Below are positions 1 to 8,933 of a DNA stretch of 64,000 nt, piece after piece. Position numbers and translations under genes: made by a program. Position 1 is the first letter of the stretch, and the number at the start of each line of letters is the position of its first letter. The notes below the pieces were generated by a model, which saw nothing but the letters and a program-made list of their open reading frames with translations, made no database searches and was not told the DNA's origin. Source of the stretch: Pelagibacterales bacterium MED-G40 (GTDB lineage Bacteria > Pseudomonadota > Alphaproteobacteria > Pelagibacterales > Pelagibacteraceae); NCBI GenBank assembly GCA_002457515.1, contig NTJN01000001.1, forward strand, positions 124,001 through 188,000, given 5' to 3'.

Positions 1-1253
1 TCTGGAGTAGCTAACACAACTACGCCTGTTCTCATGAACCATTCATTTAATTGAAGTATGCCATCACCATTAAAGTCAGCAATGAAAACTTGTTTCTGAG
101 CTGACCATGCTTGAACCCAATCAATAGCCATAACTGCACTAATAGGTTTTCCAATAATACCAGTTGGTAAATTAGGATCCATTAATGAAATTTTAGATAA
201 TGTTGCAAGCATTGGCGCTGATGAGTAAAGCAAGAAGATAAAGAATAGCGACCATGCTACTGATTTTCTAGCTTGTTTTACTGATGGAGTTGTAAAGTAT
301 CTCATAAGAATATGAGGTAACGATGCAGTTCCTATCATCATACACATTGCTAACGAGATATATTTCCATACAGCCATTCCACCTTCAGGCACACCTGAAT
401 GTGATACTGCAATAGATTTTAAGCCACCTGGTACTCCAGCTGCTTTAATATCTGCGGCACTGTTTTTGACTAGTCCAAATGATTGTTCTAGTTCACCTAT
501 TCTAGCTACCTCGTCGCCTAGCATTAAGTGAGGGAATACTCCTCCACCAATTCTATTACTAATCCAGAAAACTGGAATTAGATAAGCAACGATTAAAACT
601 ATATATTGTGCAACTTGCGTCCATGTAACGGCTCTCATTCCCCCTAACATAGAACACAACAAGATGCTTACTAATCCTACCCAAACACCTAGTTCAAATG
701 GAATTTGCAAGGCACGCGCAGCAATAGTTCCTGTAGCATTAATTTGTGCAGTCACATAAGTAAATGAAGCTAACACAAGAACTAATACAGCGCAGAATCT
801 TACTCCGTTACCGCCATATCTTGTTCCTATGAAATCAGGTACTGTGTAACATCCAAATTTTCTTAAGTATGGTGCTAATAAAGTTGATACAAGCACATAT
901 CCACCTGTCCAACCAACTAAGAAAGCCATGTAACCATAGCCTCCAAAATAAACACCACCTGCTAATGCTACGAAAGAAGCACCAGACATCCAGTCTGCTG
1001 CTGTTGCCATTCCATTAAATACTGTAGGCACTTGCCTTCCAGCTACATAATATGCATCAACTTGAACAGTTCTTGATAACCATCCAATAAGAGCATAAAT
1101 CGCAACTGTAAAAGCTACGAACATTATACCTATCGCCTCTTTAGAGACTCCGGCTTGTTCCATAATAGCCATCAATATGATGAATACTATAAAGCCACCT
1201 GTATATAGTCCGTATATTTTAGGAAGGTTTTGTATAAATCCACCTTTAAACAT
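1..1253 (-). CDS. Sodium:solute symporter large subunit (acetate/short-acid type), C-terminus cut by window edge
   Basis: Partial gene: the start (ATG at 1253) is present and the reading frame runs off the left edge after about 417 codons. The product is a polytopic inner-membrane protein of the solute:sodium symporter (SSS) family, the VC_2705-like subfamily that works with a DUF4212 small subunit. Visible family features are glycine-rich membrane segments and the conserved ATAADWMSGASF stretch early in the protein. Near the left edge (42-77) it encodes a perfect EF-hand-like loop, DFNGDGILQLNE. Its start overlaps the stop of the small-subunit gene (TAATG), so translation is probably coupled. 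Genes of this pair often sit beside acetyl-CoA synthetase, as here, which suggests acetate or another short carboxylate as substrate; substrate is inferred. Confidence 0.9.
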   Translation of the reverse strand, partial: MFKGGFIQNLPKIYGLYTGGFIVFIILMAIMEQAGVSKEAIGIMFVAFTVAIYALIGWLSRTVQVDAYYVAGRQVPTVFNGMATAADWMSGASFVALAGGVYFGGYGYMAFLVGWTGGYVLVSTLLAPYLRKFGCYTVPDFIGTRYGGNGVRFCAVLVLVLASFTYVTAQINATGTIAARALQIPFELGVWVGLVSILLCSMLGGMRAVTWTQVAQYIVLIVAYLIPVFWISNRIGGGVFPHLMLGDEVARIGELEQSFGLVKNSAADIKAAGVPGGLKSIAVSHSGVPEGGMAVWKYISLAMCMMIGTASLPHILMRYFTTPSVKQARKSVAWSLFFIFLLYSSAPMLATLSKISLMDPNLPTGIIGKPISAVMAIDWVQAWSAQKQVFIADFNGDGILQLNEWFMRTGVVVLATP

Positions 1254-1510
1254 TAGTTATCCTCCTTTTCTCCGAAGCCACACTCTTCGTCGATATCTTC
1301 TTGTTTACCTGCAAACCAGAATATTAATAAAACAAACGCAAGGAGCGATCCTTGTGCTGTCATATAATACGCTAGTGGGTATCCAAGAAAAGTCATAGAG
1401 TTGATTTCAGCTCCGAACATGAAGATAACAGTTGAAAAAAAGAACCAAATAACCAATGTAATTATCATATGGTTTTTTGACTTTTCCCAATGCTTCTCTT
1501 TGTTTGACAT
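1253..1510 (-). CDS. DUF4212 small subunit of solute:sodium symporter
   Basis: An 85-residue inner-membrane protein with two hydrophobic segments separated by the family-typical motif GYPLAYYMTAQGS. DUF4212 proteins are encoded directly upstream of SSS-type symporters and are thought to be accessory subunits. I chose ATG at 1510 because a strong purine ribosome-binding site (AGGGGG) lies just upstream; an in-frame ATG at 1555 would add 15 residues but reads through that site. The gene overlaps the symporter start by one base. Downstream role (stabilising or targeting the symporter) is family knowledge, not visible in the sequence. Confidence 0.88.
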   Translation of the reverse strand: MSNKEKHWEKSKNHMIITLVIWFFFSTVIFMFGAEINSMTFLGYPLAYYMTAQGSLLAFVLLIFWFAGKQEDIDEECGFGEKEDN

Positions 1511-1555
1511 TTTTCCCCCTTTAGGTTTTTTATCGTAAATTAATGGTTGGATCAT

Positions 1556-1567
1556 ACCTAACTAGGT
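1556..1567. promoter_or_regulatory. Short inverted repeat upstream of symporter genes, possible operator
   Basis: ACCTA-AC-TAGGT is a perfect 5-bp-arm inverted repeat in the 144-base gap between the divergent symporter operon (minus) and the gene at 1655 (plus). Its place upstream of a transport operon fits a regulator site, but a repeat this short can occur by chance. No clear -35/-10 pair stands out in the gap. Confidence 0.2.
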
Positions 1568-1654
1568 GGTAATTAAAAGTTAAAAAACCTGATTTTAGAT
1601 GCTACAAAGCTTTAAAATTAAAGGGAAAATACAGCTATATATTTTTAATACAAC

Positions 1655-2287
1655 GTGAGATTGAATTTACATAAGTTTATAGACACATTCAAAGTTCTTA
1701 AAGAATACCTATTTCCAGTTAGAAAATTAACGGATAAATTTCAATCTTTGACATCGTTGGTTCAACTTAAAAAATTTATCCAAGAAAGGTCAGCACACGT
1801 TTCTCAAACAACACTTTTTGGTTATATAAAAACTAGGATGGGATTTAAGCACTATCTAATGTTTGATGATAAATCTTTTTTAGAATCTTTGGATATAGCT
1901 AAGTGGAATATTTACGCATCATCTCTTCTTGATTGTACTTTCTATACCTTTTCTTATCTTTATGGGAAAAAGAATTTTGATTGCACAAAAAATGCTGAGA
2001 AAATATTTGTCGAAATTCTTCTTGAAGAAGAATCGAATGGCTTGCCAAGGAAAATAAGCGATGAAATTAGAAAGGAATTTAAAATAAAATTACGTAGTAC
2101 TAATTGGAGTAGTTATTATTTAAATGAACCTTTTAAGAATAGCGGCCTATCATTGTATAAGTGGTCACCCATCGCTGATGAATTAAAAAAATTAGACAAA
2201 GAAGTTGTTTTAAATTCAATAAAGTTTAAATGGAATACCGTACAAAATGAGTTTGAGGATTTTACTAAAAATTTTAAAAATTTTTAA
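1655..2287 (+). CDS. Uncharacterised alphaproteobacterial-type protein
   Basis: A 210-residue soluble protein with no signal peptide or membrane segment. I do not recognise a named domain. The central part (about residues 45-110, containing the stretch [11 protein letters not shown] and a W/Y-rich segment around the [14 protein letters not shown] motif) resembles, from memory, a family of uncharacterised alphaproteobacterial proteins, but no activity can be read from it. The start is a GTG with no evident ribosome-binding site. It is divergent from the symporter operon and convergent with acs, overlapping the acs end by four bases. Function unknown. Confidence 0.7.
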   Translation: MRLNLHKFIDTFKVLKEYLFPVRKLTDKFQSLTSLVQLKKFIQERSAHVSQTTLFGYIKTRMGFKHYLMFDDKSFLESLDIAKWNIYASSLLDCTFYTFSYLYGKKNFDCTKNAEKIFVEILLEEESNGLPRKISDEIRKEFKIKLRSTNWSSYYLNEPFKNSGLSLYKWSPIADELKKLDKEVVLNSIKFKWNTVQNEFEDFTKNFKNF

Positions 2288-4377
2288 TTTTTATTTTGTC
2301 TGTTGTCTATTAAAGAGTCAACCACACTTGGATCAGCTAAAGTAGTTGTATCACCTAAATCATTATGTTCGTTAGCTGCAATTTTTCTTAAAATTCTTCT
2401 CATAATTTTTCCCGATCGTGTTTTGGGTAACGCAGGTGCGAATTGAATTATATCTGGTGTAGCGATTGGGCCAATTTGTTTTCTAACCCAAAGTTTTAAT
2501 TCTCTATCCAAATCTCCACTAGGTTGTTCTCCAGCTTTTAAAGTTACATAGCAATATAAACCATTACCTTTTATATCGTGCGGAAATCCAACAACAGCAG
2601 CCTCGGCTACACGATTGTGAGCTACAAATGCACTTTCTATTTCAGCTGTTCCAAGATTATGTCCTGAAACAATAATTACATCATCAACTCTTCCTGTGAT
2701 CCAATAATAACCATCTTTATCTCTTTTACATCCATCACCAGAAAAATATTTCCCATCGTATTGAGAAAAATAAGTATCAATAAATCTTTTATGATCTCCA
2801 TAAACTGTTCTCATTTGTCCAGGCCAAGAAGCACTCATACAAAGCCTTCCTTTACAAGCTCCTTTCAAAACTTTACCTGTTTCATCAACTATTACTGGTT
2901 TGATTCCATAAAATGGTTTAGTGGCCGAACCAGGCTTAAGATCAATCGCACCTGGTTGTGCTGAAATTAGTATACCGCCAGTCTCTGTTTGCCACCATGT
3001 GTCTACTATTGGGCATTTAGATTCACCAACTACTTTGTAATACCACATCCATGCTTCTGGGTTTATAGGCTCTCCTACTGTGCCTAATAATTTAAGAGAT
3101 TTTCTGCTAGTCTTTTTAACTGGCTCATCTCCCTCTCTCATTAGCGCACGTATTGCAGTGGGTGCTGTATAAAAAATATTAACTTTATATTTATCTACAA
3201 TTTGCCACCATCTTGAATAATCTGGATAAGTAGGAATACCCTCAAACATTATAGTAGTCGCTGCGTTAGATAGGGGTCCATAAACTATATAACTATGACC
3301 TGTAACCCATCCGATGTCTGCACTACAAAAATAAATATCTTTTGGTTTATAATCAAAAATATATTGGTGTGTCATAGAGGCATAAACCATATAACCTCCA
3401 GTAGTGTGTAAAACTCCCTTTGGCTTTCCCGTTGATCCCGATGTATACAAAATGAATAACGGATCTTCAGCATTCATTTCCTCTGGGTCGCATTTGGATG
3501 AAACATTTGATGTTATCTCATCATAAAAGACATCTCTTTCATGATTCCAACTTACTTGATTACCTGTTCTCTTAACCACTACACATTTTTTAACTTCTGG
3601 GCACTGCAATAATGCTTCATCTGCAATTTGTTTAAGAGGTATAATTTTACCACCTCTTACTCCTTCGTCTGCTGTAATAAGAAACTCTGACTCACAGTCA
3701 TTAATTCTTGTAGCAATAGAATCAGGTGAAAAACCACCGAATATTATCGAGTGAATTGCTCCTATTCTTGCACATGCAAGCATAGTGTAAACTAGTTCAG
3801 GAATCATTGTTAAATAAATTGTTACTCTGTCACCTTTTTGTACTCCAATGCTTTTAAGTCCATTAGCTGCTTTGCAAACATTTTTGTGTAACTCTTTATA
3901 AGAAATTTTTTTATGATCGGTTGGATCATCCCCAACCCAAATTATAGCAGTTTTTTTACCATTTCTTTTTAAGTGCCTATCTGTACAGTTAGCTGATGCA
4001 TTAAGTGTACCGTCATAAAACCATTTAATTTTAACTTCCTCTTTTGAATATTTTACATCTTTTATTTTTGTATAAGGTTTAATCCAAGAAATTCTTTTAC
4101 CCTCTTTTTTCCAAAACTTATCGTTATCTTTAATAGATAAGTTATATTTTTTTTGATATTTTGCTTTATTGACGTAAGCTTGTTTAGACCAGTTTTCAGA
4201 TACTTTAAAAACTGAATTTCCATCGTCATCACTGACTTCTAAAGAAGCTCTAGAATTATTAGTTCCTTTGATTTTTTTGGAAATCTTTTTTCTAGATTTC
4301 CTTCTAAATCTACTTTTTTTAGACTTTCTTCTAGTTTTGTTTTTATTCTTTCTTTTTTTACGACTTCTCTTCGCCAT
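2284..4377 (-). CDS. acs: Acetyl-CoA synthetase (AMP-forming) with basic N-terminal extension
   Basis: Activates acetate to acetyl-CoA through acetyl-AMP in the cytoplasm. The 697 residues carry the ANL-superfamily P-loop [11 protein letters not shown] at 311-321, the Acs N-terminal FW segment near residue 88, and the C-terminal TRSGKIMRR motif with the catalytic, acetylation-regulated lysine at about 657. The enzyme is normally about 650 residues; here the first 37-38 residues are an extra, almost purely Lys/Arg/Ser segment. The ATG at 4377 has an excellent ribosome-binding site (GGGGGAG), so the extension is probably translated. The neighbouring symporter pair suggests uptake and activation of the same acid. 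Confidence 0.95.
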   Translation of the reverse strand: MAKRSRKKRKNKNKTRRKSKKSRFRRKSRKKISKKIKGTNNSRASLEVSDDDGNSVFKVSENWSKQAYVNKAKYQKKYNLSIKDNDKFWKKEGKRISWIKPYTKIKDVKYSKEEVKIKWFYDGTLNASANCTDRHLKRNGKKTAIIWVGDDPTDHKKISYKELHKNVCKAANGLKSIGVQKGDRVTIYLTMIPELVYTMLACARIGAIHSIIFGGFSPDSIATRINDCESEFLITADEGVRGGKIIPLKQIADEALLQCPEVKKCVVVKRTGNQVSWNHERDVFYDEITSNVSSKCDPEEMNAEDPLFILYTSGSTGKPKGVLHTTGGYMVYASMTHQYIFDYKPKDIYFCSADIGWVTGHSYIVYGPLSNAATTIMFEGIPTYPDYSRWWQIVDKYKVNIFYTAPTAIRALMREGDEPVKKTSRKSLKLLGTVGEPINPEAWMWYYKVVGESKCPIVDTWWQTETGGILISAQPGAIDLKPGSATKPFYGIKPVIVDETGKVLKGACKGRLCMSASWPGQMRTVYGDHKRFIDTYFSQYDGKYFSGDGCKRDKDGYYWITGRVDDVIIVSGHNLGTAEIESAFVAHNRVAEAAVVGFPHDIKGNGLYCYVTLKAGEQPSGDLDRELKLWVRKQIGPIATPDIIQFAPALPKTRSGKIMRRILRKIAANEHNDLGDTTTLADPSVVDSLIDNRQNKN

Positions 4378-4394
4378 AAAATTTTCTCCCCCTT

Positions 4395-4808
4395 TTATTT
4401 TATACCCATCTTATAAATTATTTTCCAGCTTTTAAAATCTATAGGCATCACAGACAGTCTACTTTGCTTAATTAGAGGTAAATGCTTAATAAGCTTATTT
4501 TTTTTAACTTGGTCTAGAGTTACTGGTTTTTCAAGTTTTTTGATAAACCTAACCTGGACAGCTAAGAATCTTCCTTTTTTATCAGTTTTATCCGGAAAGG
4601 AACTTTTAACAACTTTCACTATCCCTACTATCTCCTTTCCTATATTTGAGTGATAAAAAAAACAAAGATCATTAACATTCATTTTTGATAAATTGTTTCG
4701 AGCTTGATAGTTTCTAACTCCATCCCAAACAGCTCCTTTATTCCCTGCTTTTTTCTGATCATCTATCGACCAGACGTCTGGTTCAGATTTTAAAAGCCAA
4801 TACTGCAT
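4395..4808 (-). CDS. EVE domain protein
   Basis: A 137-residue single-domain protein of the EVE (PUA-like) family related to human thymocyte nuclear protein 1. The opening [14 protein letters not shown] and the segment [13 protein letters not shown] are family hallmarks forming the aromatic pocket that reads modified bases. EVE proteins are thought to bind modified DNA or RNA, and in proteobacteria frequently accompany tRNA-modification or housekeeping genes. Its start abuts the tsaD stop (sharing base 4808), and acs follows 17 bases downstream, so the three minus-strand genes may share a transcript. The physiological ligand is unknown. Confidence 0.9.
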   Translation of the reverse strand: MQYWLLKSEPDVWSIDDQKKAGNKGAVWDGVRNYQARNNLSKMNVNDLCFFYHSNIGKEIVGIVKVVKSSFPDKTDKKGRFLAVQVRFIKKLEKPVTLDQVKKNKLIKHLPLIKQSRLSVMPIDFKSWKIIYKMGIK

Positions 4809-5887
4809 TAAAGTTTTAAACCTGGTCCCTTCATGAATGGCGCAGATTTATCGAGAGGCCATCTAGACTTAGCTATTGCAGTGTTCGCGTTATCTGTAAG
4901 CTTTTTATTAAATCTTTTAATTCCAGCCCATGCAATCATAGCAGCATTATCTCCACAAAATTTTAAATTTGGAAAAGTAGGATTAAAATTCATTTTTTTA
5001 GAAACTAAACTTAAACTCTCTCTAATCGATTTATTTGCCGCAACTCCTCCAGCAACAACAAAAGTAGCTTTATTTTTTTTTGTTAATTCCTTAAACTGAC
5101 TCATTGCAACCAAAGTTTTCTTTTTTAAAATTTGATTAATAGTTTCCTGGAATGATGCTGCTAAATTATACTTAAACTGATTGTTTTTTTTAATTTTTTT
5201 TGTTTCTCTTAAAACTGCTGTTTTAAGACCAGCAAAAGACAAGTTACATCCGCCTTTATTAATAATAGGTTGTGGTAATTTAAAAAAATTTTTATCTCCT
5301 TTTTTTGCAAATCTTTCTACAATAGGTCCACCTGGGTATCCTAGTTCTAACATCTTTGCTGTTTTGTCAAAAGCCTCTCCTAGCGCATCATCAATAGTTG
5401 TACCTAATTGTTTATACTTATTTATATTCTTTACTATTAAAAACTGAGAATGACCTCCAGAAATTAAAAGTAAAAGATATGGAAAATTTATTTTCTTTTC
5501 TAAACCTGGGCTTAATGCATGCCCCTCTAGATGATTAACAGCAACAAAAGGTTTATTTAGAAATTTGGCTATTGATTTTCCAATATTTAATCCTACAGTT
5601 AGACACACTATTAAACCTGGTCCTGCAGTAGCTGCCACACCGTCAATCTGACTAAGTTTAATTTTACTTTCTTTTAATGCCCTTTTGATTATAAAATCTA
5701 TATTTTCCACATGTGCTCTTGCAGCTATTTCGGGAACTACCCCGCCAAATTTTTCGTGCTCTTTGATTTGACTAGATACAATGCTAGATAAAACTTTTGC
5801 AGATCCATTACTTTTTTGCTGTACAATAGCTGCTGCTGTTTCGTCACAGCTGGTTTCAATTCCTAAAAAAGTAAGTTTTTTTTTCAT
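4808..5887 (-). CDS. tsaD: tRNA N6-adenosine threonylcarbamoyltransferase TsaD
   Basis: Transfers the threonylcarbamoyl group to A37 of tRNAs reading ANN codons, in complex with TsaB/TsaE. The 359-residue length is normal. The ASKHA-type N-terminus GIETSCDETAAAI (residues 9-21), the metal-binding HLEGH (His119, His123) and the phosphate motif SGGHSQ are visible, as is the late CGDNAAMIA stretch. The start ATG at 5887 is 38 bases from the divergent hemC start. tsaD and hemC are commonly adjacent and divergent in alphaproteobacteria, which supports both calls. Confidence 0.96.
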   Translation of the reverse strand: MKKKLTFLGIETSCDETAAAIVQQKSNGSAKVLSSIVSSQIKEHEKFGGVVPEIAARAHVENIDFIIKRALKESKIKLSQIDGVAATAGPGLIVCLTVGLNIGKSIAKFLNKPFVAVNHLEGHALSPGLEKKINFPYLLLLISGGHSQFLIVKNINKYKQLGTTIDDALGEAFDKTAKMLELGYPGGPIVERFAKKGDKNFFKLPQPIINKGGCNLSFAGLKTAVLRETKKIKKNNQFKYNLAASFQETINQILKKKTLVAMSQFKELTKKNKATFVVAGGVAANKSIRESLSLVSKKMNFNPTFPNLKFCGDNAAMIAWAGIKRFNKKLTDNANTAIAKSRWPLDKSAPFMKGPGLKL

Positions 5888-5925
5888 TAAATTCGATATT
5901 ATAAAATATAAATTTTAATTGATAA

Positions 5926-6846
5926 ATGAACAATAAAATAACAATAGGAACAAGGGGCAGCAAGCTTTCATTAGCCTATACTAATAAGGTAAAGAGTTTA
6001 ATCCGTGAGAAAGGCCTAATCGAAGATAAAAATATTAACATTAAGATCATAAAAACTTCTGGGGACTTAATTCAAAATAAAAAAATTTCAGAAATAGGCG
6101 GAAAAAGTTTGTTTTGTAAAGAGATTGAAGATGAATTAGTTAGTGGAAAAATTGATGTTGCAGTTCATTCACTTAAGGACATGGAGTCTCTAGAAAGAAA
6201 AGAGCTTGAGGTTTTAGCTTATATTGAAAGAAATGATCCTAGAGATTCTTTAATTTCAGTAAAATATAAAAGCTTAGCAGAAATCAATTCAGGCATAATA
6301 GGTTCTGGGTCAAAGAGAAGAGAGCTGCAATTAAAATTAATTAACAAAAATATAAAAATAAAAAGTATTCGAGGCAACATTGATACAAGGATACAAAAGG
6401 TTATAGATGGTCAGTACGATGCTATAATTTTAGCACTAGCAGGTTTAAAAATGTTAAGTTTAGAAAAACATGTAATAGAAATTTTTCCTACAGAAAACTT
6501 TTTACCATCAGTTGGCCAAGGTATTATTGCGGCTCAATGCAGAAAAGAAGATATAAAAACAAAAGAGCTTTTGAGTAAAATAAATCATAAAGAAACTAAA
6601 ATTTGCGCAATCACTGAAAGAGCTTTTTTAAAAACTATAGGAGGGGACTGTGAAACAGCAGTTGGTGGTAATGCTACTATAGAAAATGATTTGTTAAAAC
6701 TTAGAGTTCAGCTTTTTTCTGACGATGGAAAAAAAGTTTTTGATTTAGAAAAAAAAGGAAGTACAAACGAACCTGAAAATCTTGGAAAACTTGTTGGAGA
6801 AGAAATTCTTAAATCTGCAGGTAAAAACTTTAAAAAAAAAATATGA
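5926..6846 (+). CDS. hemC: Porphobilinogen deaminase (hydroxymethylbilane synthase)
   Basis: Polymerises four porphobilinogens into hydroxymethylbilane in haem synthesis. The 306-residue protein shows the N-terminal TIGTRGSKLSLA motif, VHSLKDME around residues 80-88 with the catalytic Asp85, and the dipyrromethane-cofactor cysteine Cys242 in IGGDCETAVGG. It overlaps hemD by four bases (ATGA), so the two are translationally coupled. Haem made here would serve the cytochromes matured by the ccm genes and SdhC/D encoded elsewhere in the window. Confidence 0.96.
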   Translation: MNNKITIGTRGSKLSLAYTNKVKSLIREKGLIEDKNINIKIIKTSGDLIQNKKISEIGGKSLFCKEIEDELVSGKIDVAVHSLKDMESLERKELEVLAYIERNDPRDSLISVKYKSLAEINSGIIGSGSKRRELQLKLINKNIKIKSIRGNIDTRIQKVIDGQYDAIILALAGLKMLSLEKHVIEIFPTENFLPSVGQGIIAAQCRKEDIKTKELLSKINHKETKICAITERAFLKTIGGDCETAVGGNATIENDLLKLRVQLFSDDGKKVFDLEKKGSTNEPENLGKLVGEEILKSAGKNFKKKI

Positions 6847-7544
6847 ATATTATTTTAACGCGACCATTGATAGACTCTGAAGACCTAATGGCTAAATTTT
6901 TTTCTTTAGGTCATAAAATTATTCATGTACCAACTTTAAAAATATCTTCCCTAAATATGGATCCGATTGATCTTGATAAATTTGATGCAATTATTTTTAC
7001 AAGCGCAAATGCTATTAAGTATTTTAAAACTGAAAAGAAAAAAAATAATATAATTTGTTTTTGTGTTGGTTCTATAAGCGAAAAACTAGCCAGGATGAAT
7101 GGCTTTATTAACACTATTTCTGCTGGAGGCACTGTTAATGCCTTAAAACATTTAATTATTAGTTCAAACAAAACGAAAAAAAATAAAAAAATTGCTTATA
7201 TTTGCGGCGACAACATCAGCTTTGATTTAGATTTAGATTTAATTAAAGAAGGCTATAAGATTGAAAAAATTGTCAATTATTCCTCAGAAAAAATTTTAGA
7301 CATTAATACTCAAGATAAGGAACTAATTAAAAACAATCCACCACACTACATTTTTGTTTACTCTCAGAGAAGTGCTCAAAGTTTTATTGAAATAGTGAAA
7401 AAATACTCATTATATCCATTAATGACAGGGTCTACTGTAATGTGTATAAGTAAAAAAGTAGCTAGCGTTTTTGAAAAAGAAAAATGGAAAAAAATAAAAA
7501 TATTTAATCCTGGAGAGGAACTGTTTAGCTTAAAAATTATTTGA
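6843..7544 (+). CDS. hemD: Uroporphyrinogen-III synthase
   Basis: Cyclises and inverts ring D of hydroxymethylbilane. The family is poorly conserved in sequence; identification rests on the N-terminal ILTRPLIDSEDLMAKF, the first-domain FTSANAIKYF segment, the YVYSQRSAQSF-like segment (FVYSQRSAQSFIEIV), the 233-residue length and its position directly after hemC with a four-base overlap. Cytoplasmic. The following channel gene starts five bases after its stop if the ATG at 7550 is used. Confidence 0.88.
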   Translation: MNIILTRPLIDSEDLMAKFFSLGHKIIHVPTLKISSLNMDPIDLDKFDAIIFTSANAIKYFKTEKKKNNIICFCVGSISEKLARMNGFINTISAGGTVNALKHLIISSNKTKKNKKIAYICGDNISFDLDLDLIKEGYKIEKIVNYSSEKILDINTQDKELIKNNPPHYIFVYSQRSAQSFIEIVKKYSLYPLMTGSTVMCISKKVASVFEKEKWKKIKIFNPGEELFSLKII

Positions 7545-7549
7545 TTAAA

Positions 7550-8641
7550 ATGAATGTATTAGAAAATTTTAAAGATTTATTTTTAGAAATTTGGCAAACT
7601 GGTATTGCAGGTGTTAACTTTACTCAAATTGGGTTAGCAATAGCAATTTTTTTGTTTTTTTTATTACTTCGCGGTTTAATTTCAAAATTTATTCTTCAAA
7701 GATTGAAAAACTATGTTGCTAAAACGTCAAATAAATTTGACGATGCGTTAGTCCAAGCATCCGAAGGACCTGTTAAATTTTTCCCGGTGGTATTAGGAAT
7801 ATTCATAGCTTCATCCTATATGGATTTTGATGGAAAAATGTCTATCTTTGTTGACAATATTAATCGTTCTTTAATTACAATTTTAATATTTTGGTTGATC
7901 CATCAAATTGTTGAACCTATAACTTTTTTAATCAAAAGAATTGAAGAGCTATTATCAAAAGATTTACTCAACTGGGTAATCAAAGCAAATAAAATTTTAA
8001 TTATTTTTTTTGGTTTTGCTGCGACATTAGACATTTGGGGTATTAAAATTGCTCCTATTATTGCTGGTCTTGGTTTATTTGGGGTTGCTGTAGCATTGGG
8101 TGCCCAAGACCTGTTTAAAAATTTAATTTCAGGAGTTTTAGTACTTGTAGAAAAAAGATTTAAAATTGGAGATTGGATATATGTTGAGGGGATTATCGAG
8201 GGAATTGTTGAAAGAATAGGTTTTAGATCTACGGTTATAAGAAAATTTGACAAATCGATTGCTACAATACCTAATTCCTCATTTGCAGAGAATGCTGTAA
8301 TTAATATTACAGAGACAACAAACTGGAGAATAAGCTGGATAATTACTTTGCAATATAACACGACTATAGAACAACTTAAAAATATTAGAGACCAAATAGA
8401 AAAATATATTACTACATCTAAAGATTATAAAATTAGTGAGAGCACAGAGCATGCTATAAGGATAGATAAATTTTCTGATAGCTCAATAGACATGTATATT
8501 AGGTGCTTTACAAAAACCGATGATTGGGGTGAGTGGCTTAAAGTGAAAGAGAGACTTGCAATGGAAGTAAAACAAATTGTTGAAAAAAACGGAGCTTCTT
8601 TTGCGTTTCCAAGTACTTCAATTTATGTGGAAAAAAAATAA
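7550..8641 (+). CDS. MscS-family mechanosensitive ion channel
   Basis: Inner-membrane small-conductance mechanosensitive channel protein of about 363 residues. Several N-terminal hydrophobic helices precede the pore-lining helix and the hallmark segment GVAVALGAQDLFKNLISG followed by EKRFKIGDWI, the MscS beta-domain entrance. A TTG three codons upstream (7541) would overlap hemD, but the ATG at 7550 is a better start. It ends on the first base of the YggT gene (TAATG), consistent with coupling. Likely role is release of solutes on hypo-osmotic shock; some family members transport specific ions, which cannot be decided here. Confidence 0.92.
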   Translation: MNVLENFKDLFLEIWQTGIAGVNFTQIGLAIAIFLFFLLLRGLISKFILQRLKNYVAKTSNKFDDALVQASEGPVKFFPVVLGIFIASSYMDFDGKMSIFVDNINRSLITILIFWLIHQIVEPITFLIKRIEELLSKDLLNWVIKANKILIIFFGFAATLDIWGIKIAPIIAGLGLFGVAVALGAQDLFKNLISGVLVLVEKRFKIGDWIYVEGIIEGIVERIGFRSTVIRKFDKSIATIPNSSFAENAVINITETTNWRISWIITLQYNTTIEQLKNIRDQIEKYITTSKDYKISESTEHAIRIDKFSDSSIDMYIRCFTKTDDWGEWLKVKERLAMEVKQIVEKNGASFAFPSTSIYVEKK

Positions 8642-8931
8642 TGAAATCAATTTTAATATTATTTGACAATATTATTACGCTCTACATATGGGTATTGATT
8701 ATAAATGTTATAATCAGTTGGTTGATAGCTTTTAATATTTTGAATACCAGCAATAGATTTGTTTACTCTGTCTTAGATGTATCACACAAACTTACAGATC
8801 CTCCACTTAATTTTATAAGAAGATATCTCCCGAATTTAGGTTCAATTGATATCTCTCCAATTATTTTAATATTAGCTTTAATGTTTTTAAGAAATTTAGT
8901 TTTTGAATTACTCGCACCAACAATGTTTTAA
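8641..8931 (+). CDS. YggT family membrane protein
   Basis: A 96-residue inner-membrane protein with two hydrophobic segments (about 5-28 and 63-90) and the family-typical loop containing LTDPPLNFIRRYLPN, where a Pro-rich stretch links the helices. YggT/YlmG proteins are linked to cell division or membrane organisation in bacteria and to nucleoid/photosystem organisation in plastids; no biochemical activity is established. It overlaps the preceding channel gene by one base and is followed two bases later by folD. Confidence 0.9.
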   Translation: MKSILILFDNIITLYIWVLIINVIISWLIAFNILNTSNRFVYSVLDVSHKLTDPPLNFIRRYLPNLGSIDISPIILILALMFLRNLVFELLAPTMF

Positions 8932-8933
8932 AT

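Noticed and set aside
1511-1555. N-terminal extension of the DUF4212 protein by 15 residues
   Set aside because: The extension reads through the strong ribosome-binding site that serves the ATG at 1510, and it does not resemble the family start.
7903-8361. Antisense frame of 152 residues inside the MscS gene
   Set aside because: Hydrophobic content mirrors the sense strand; the sense product has clear MscS motifs.
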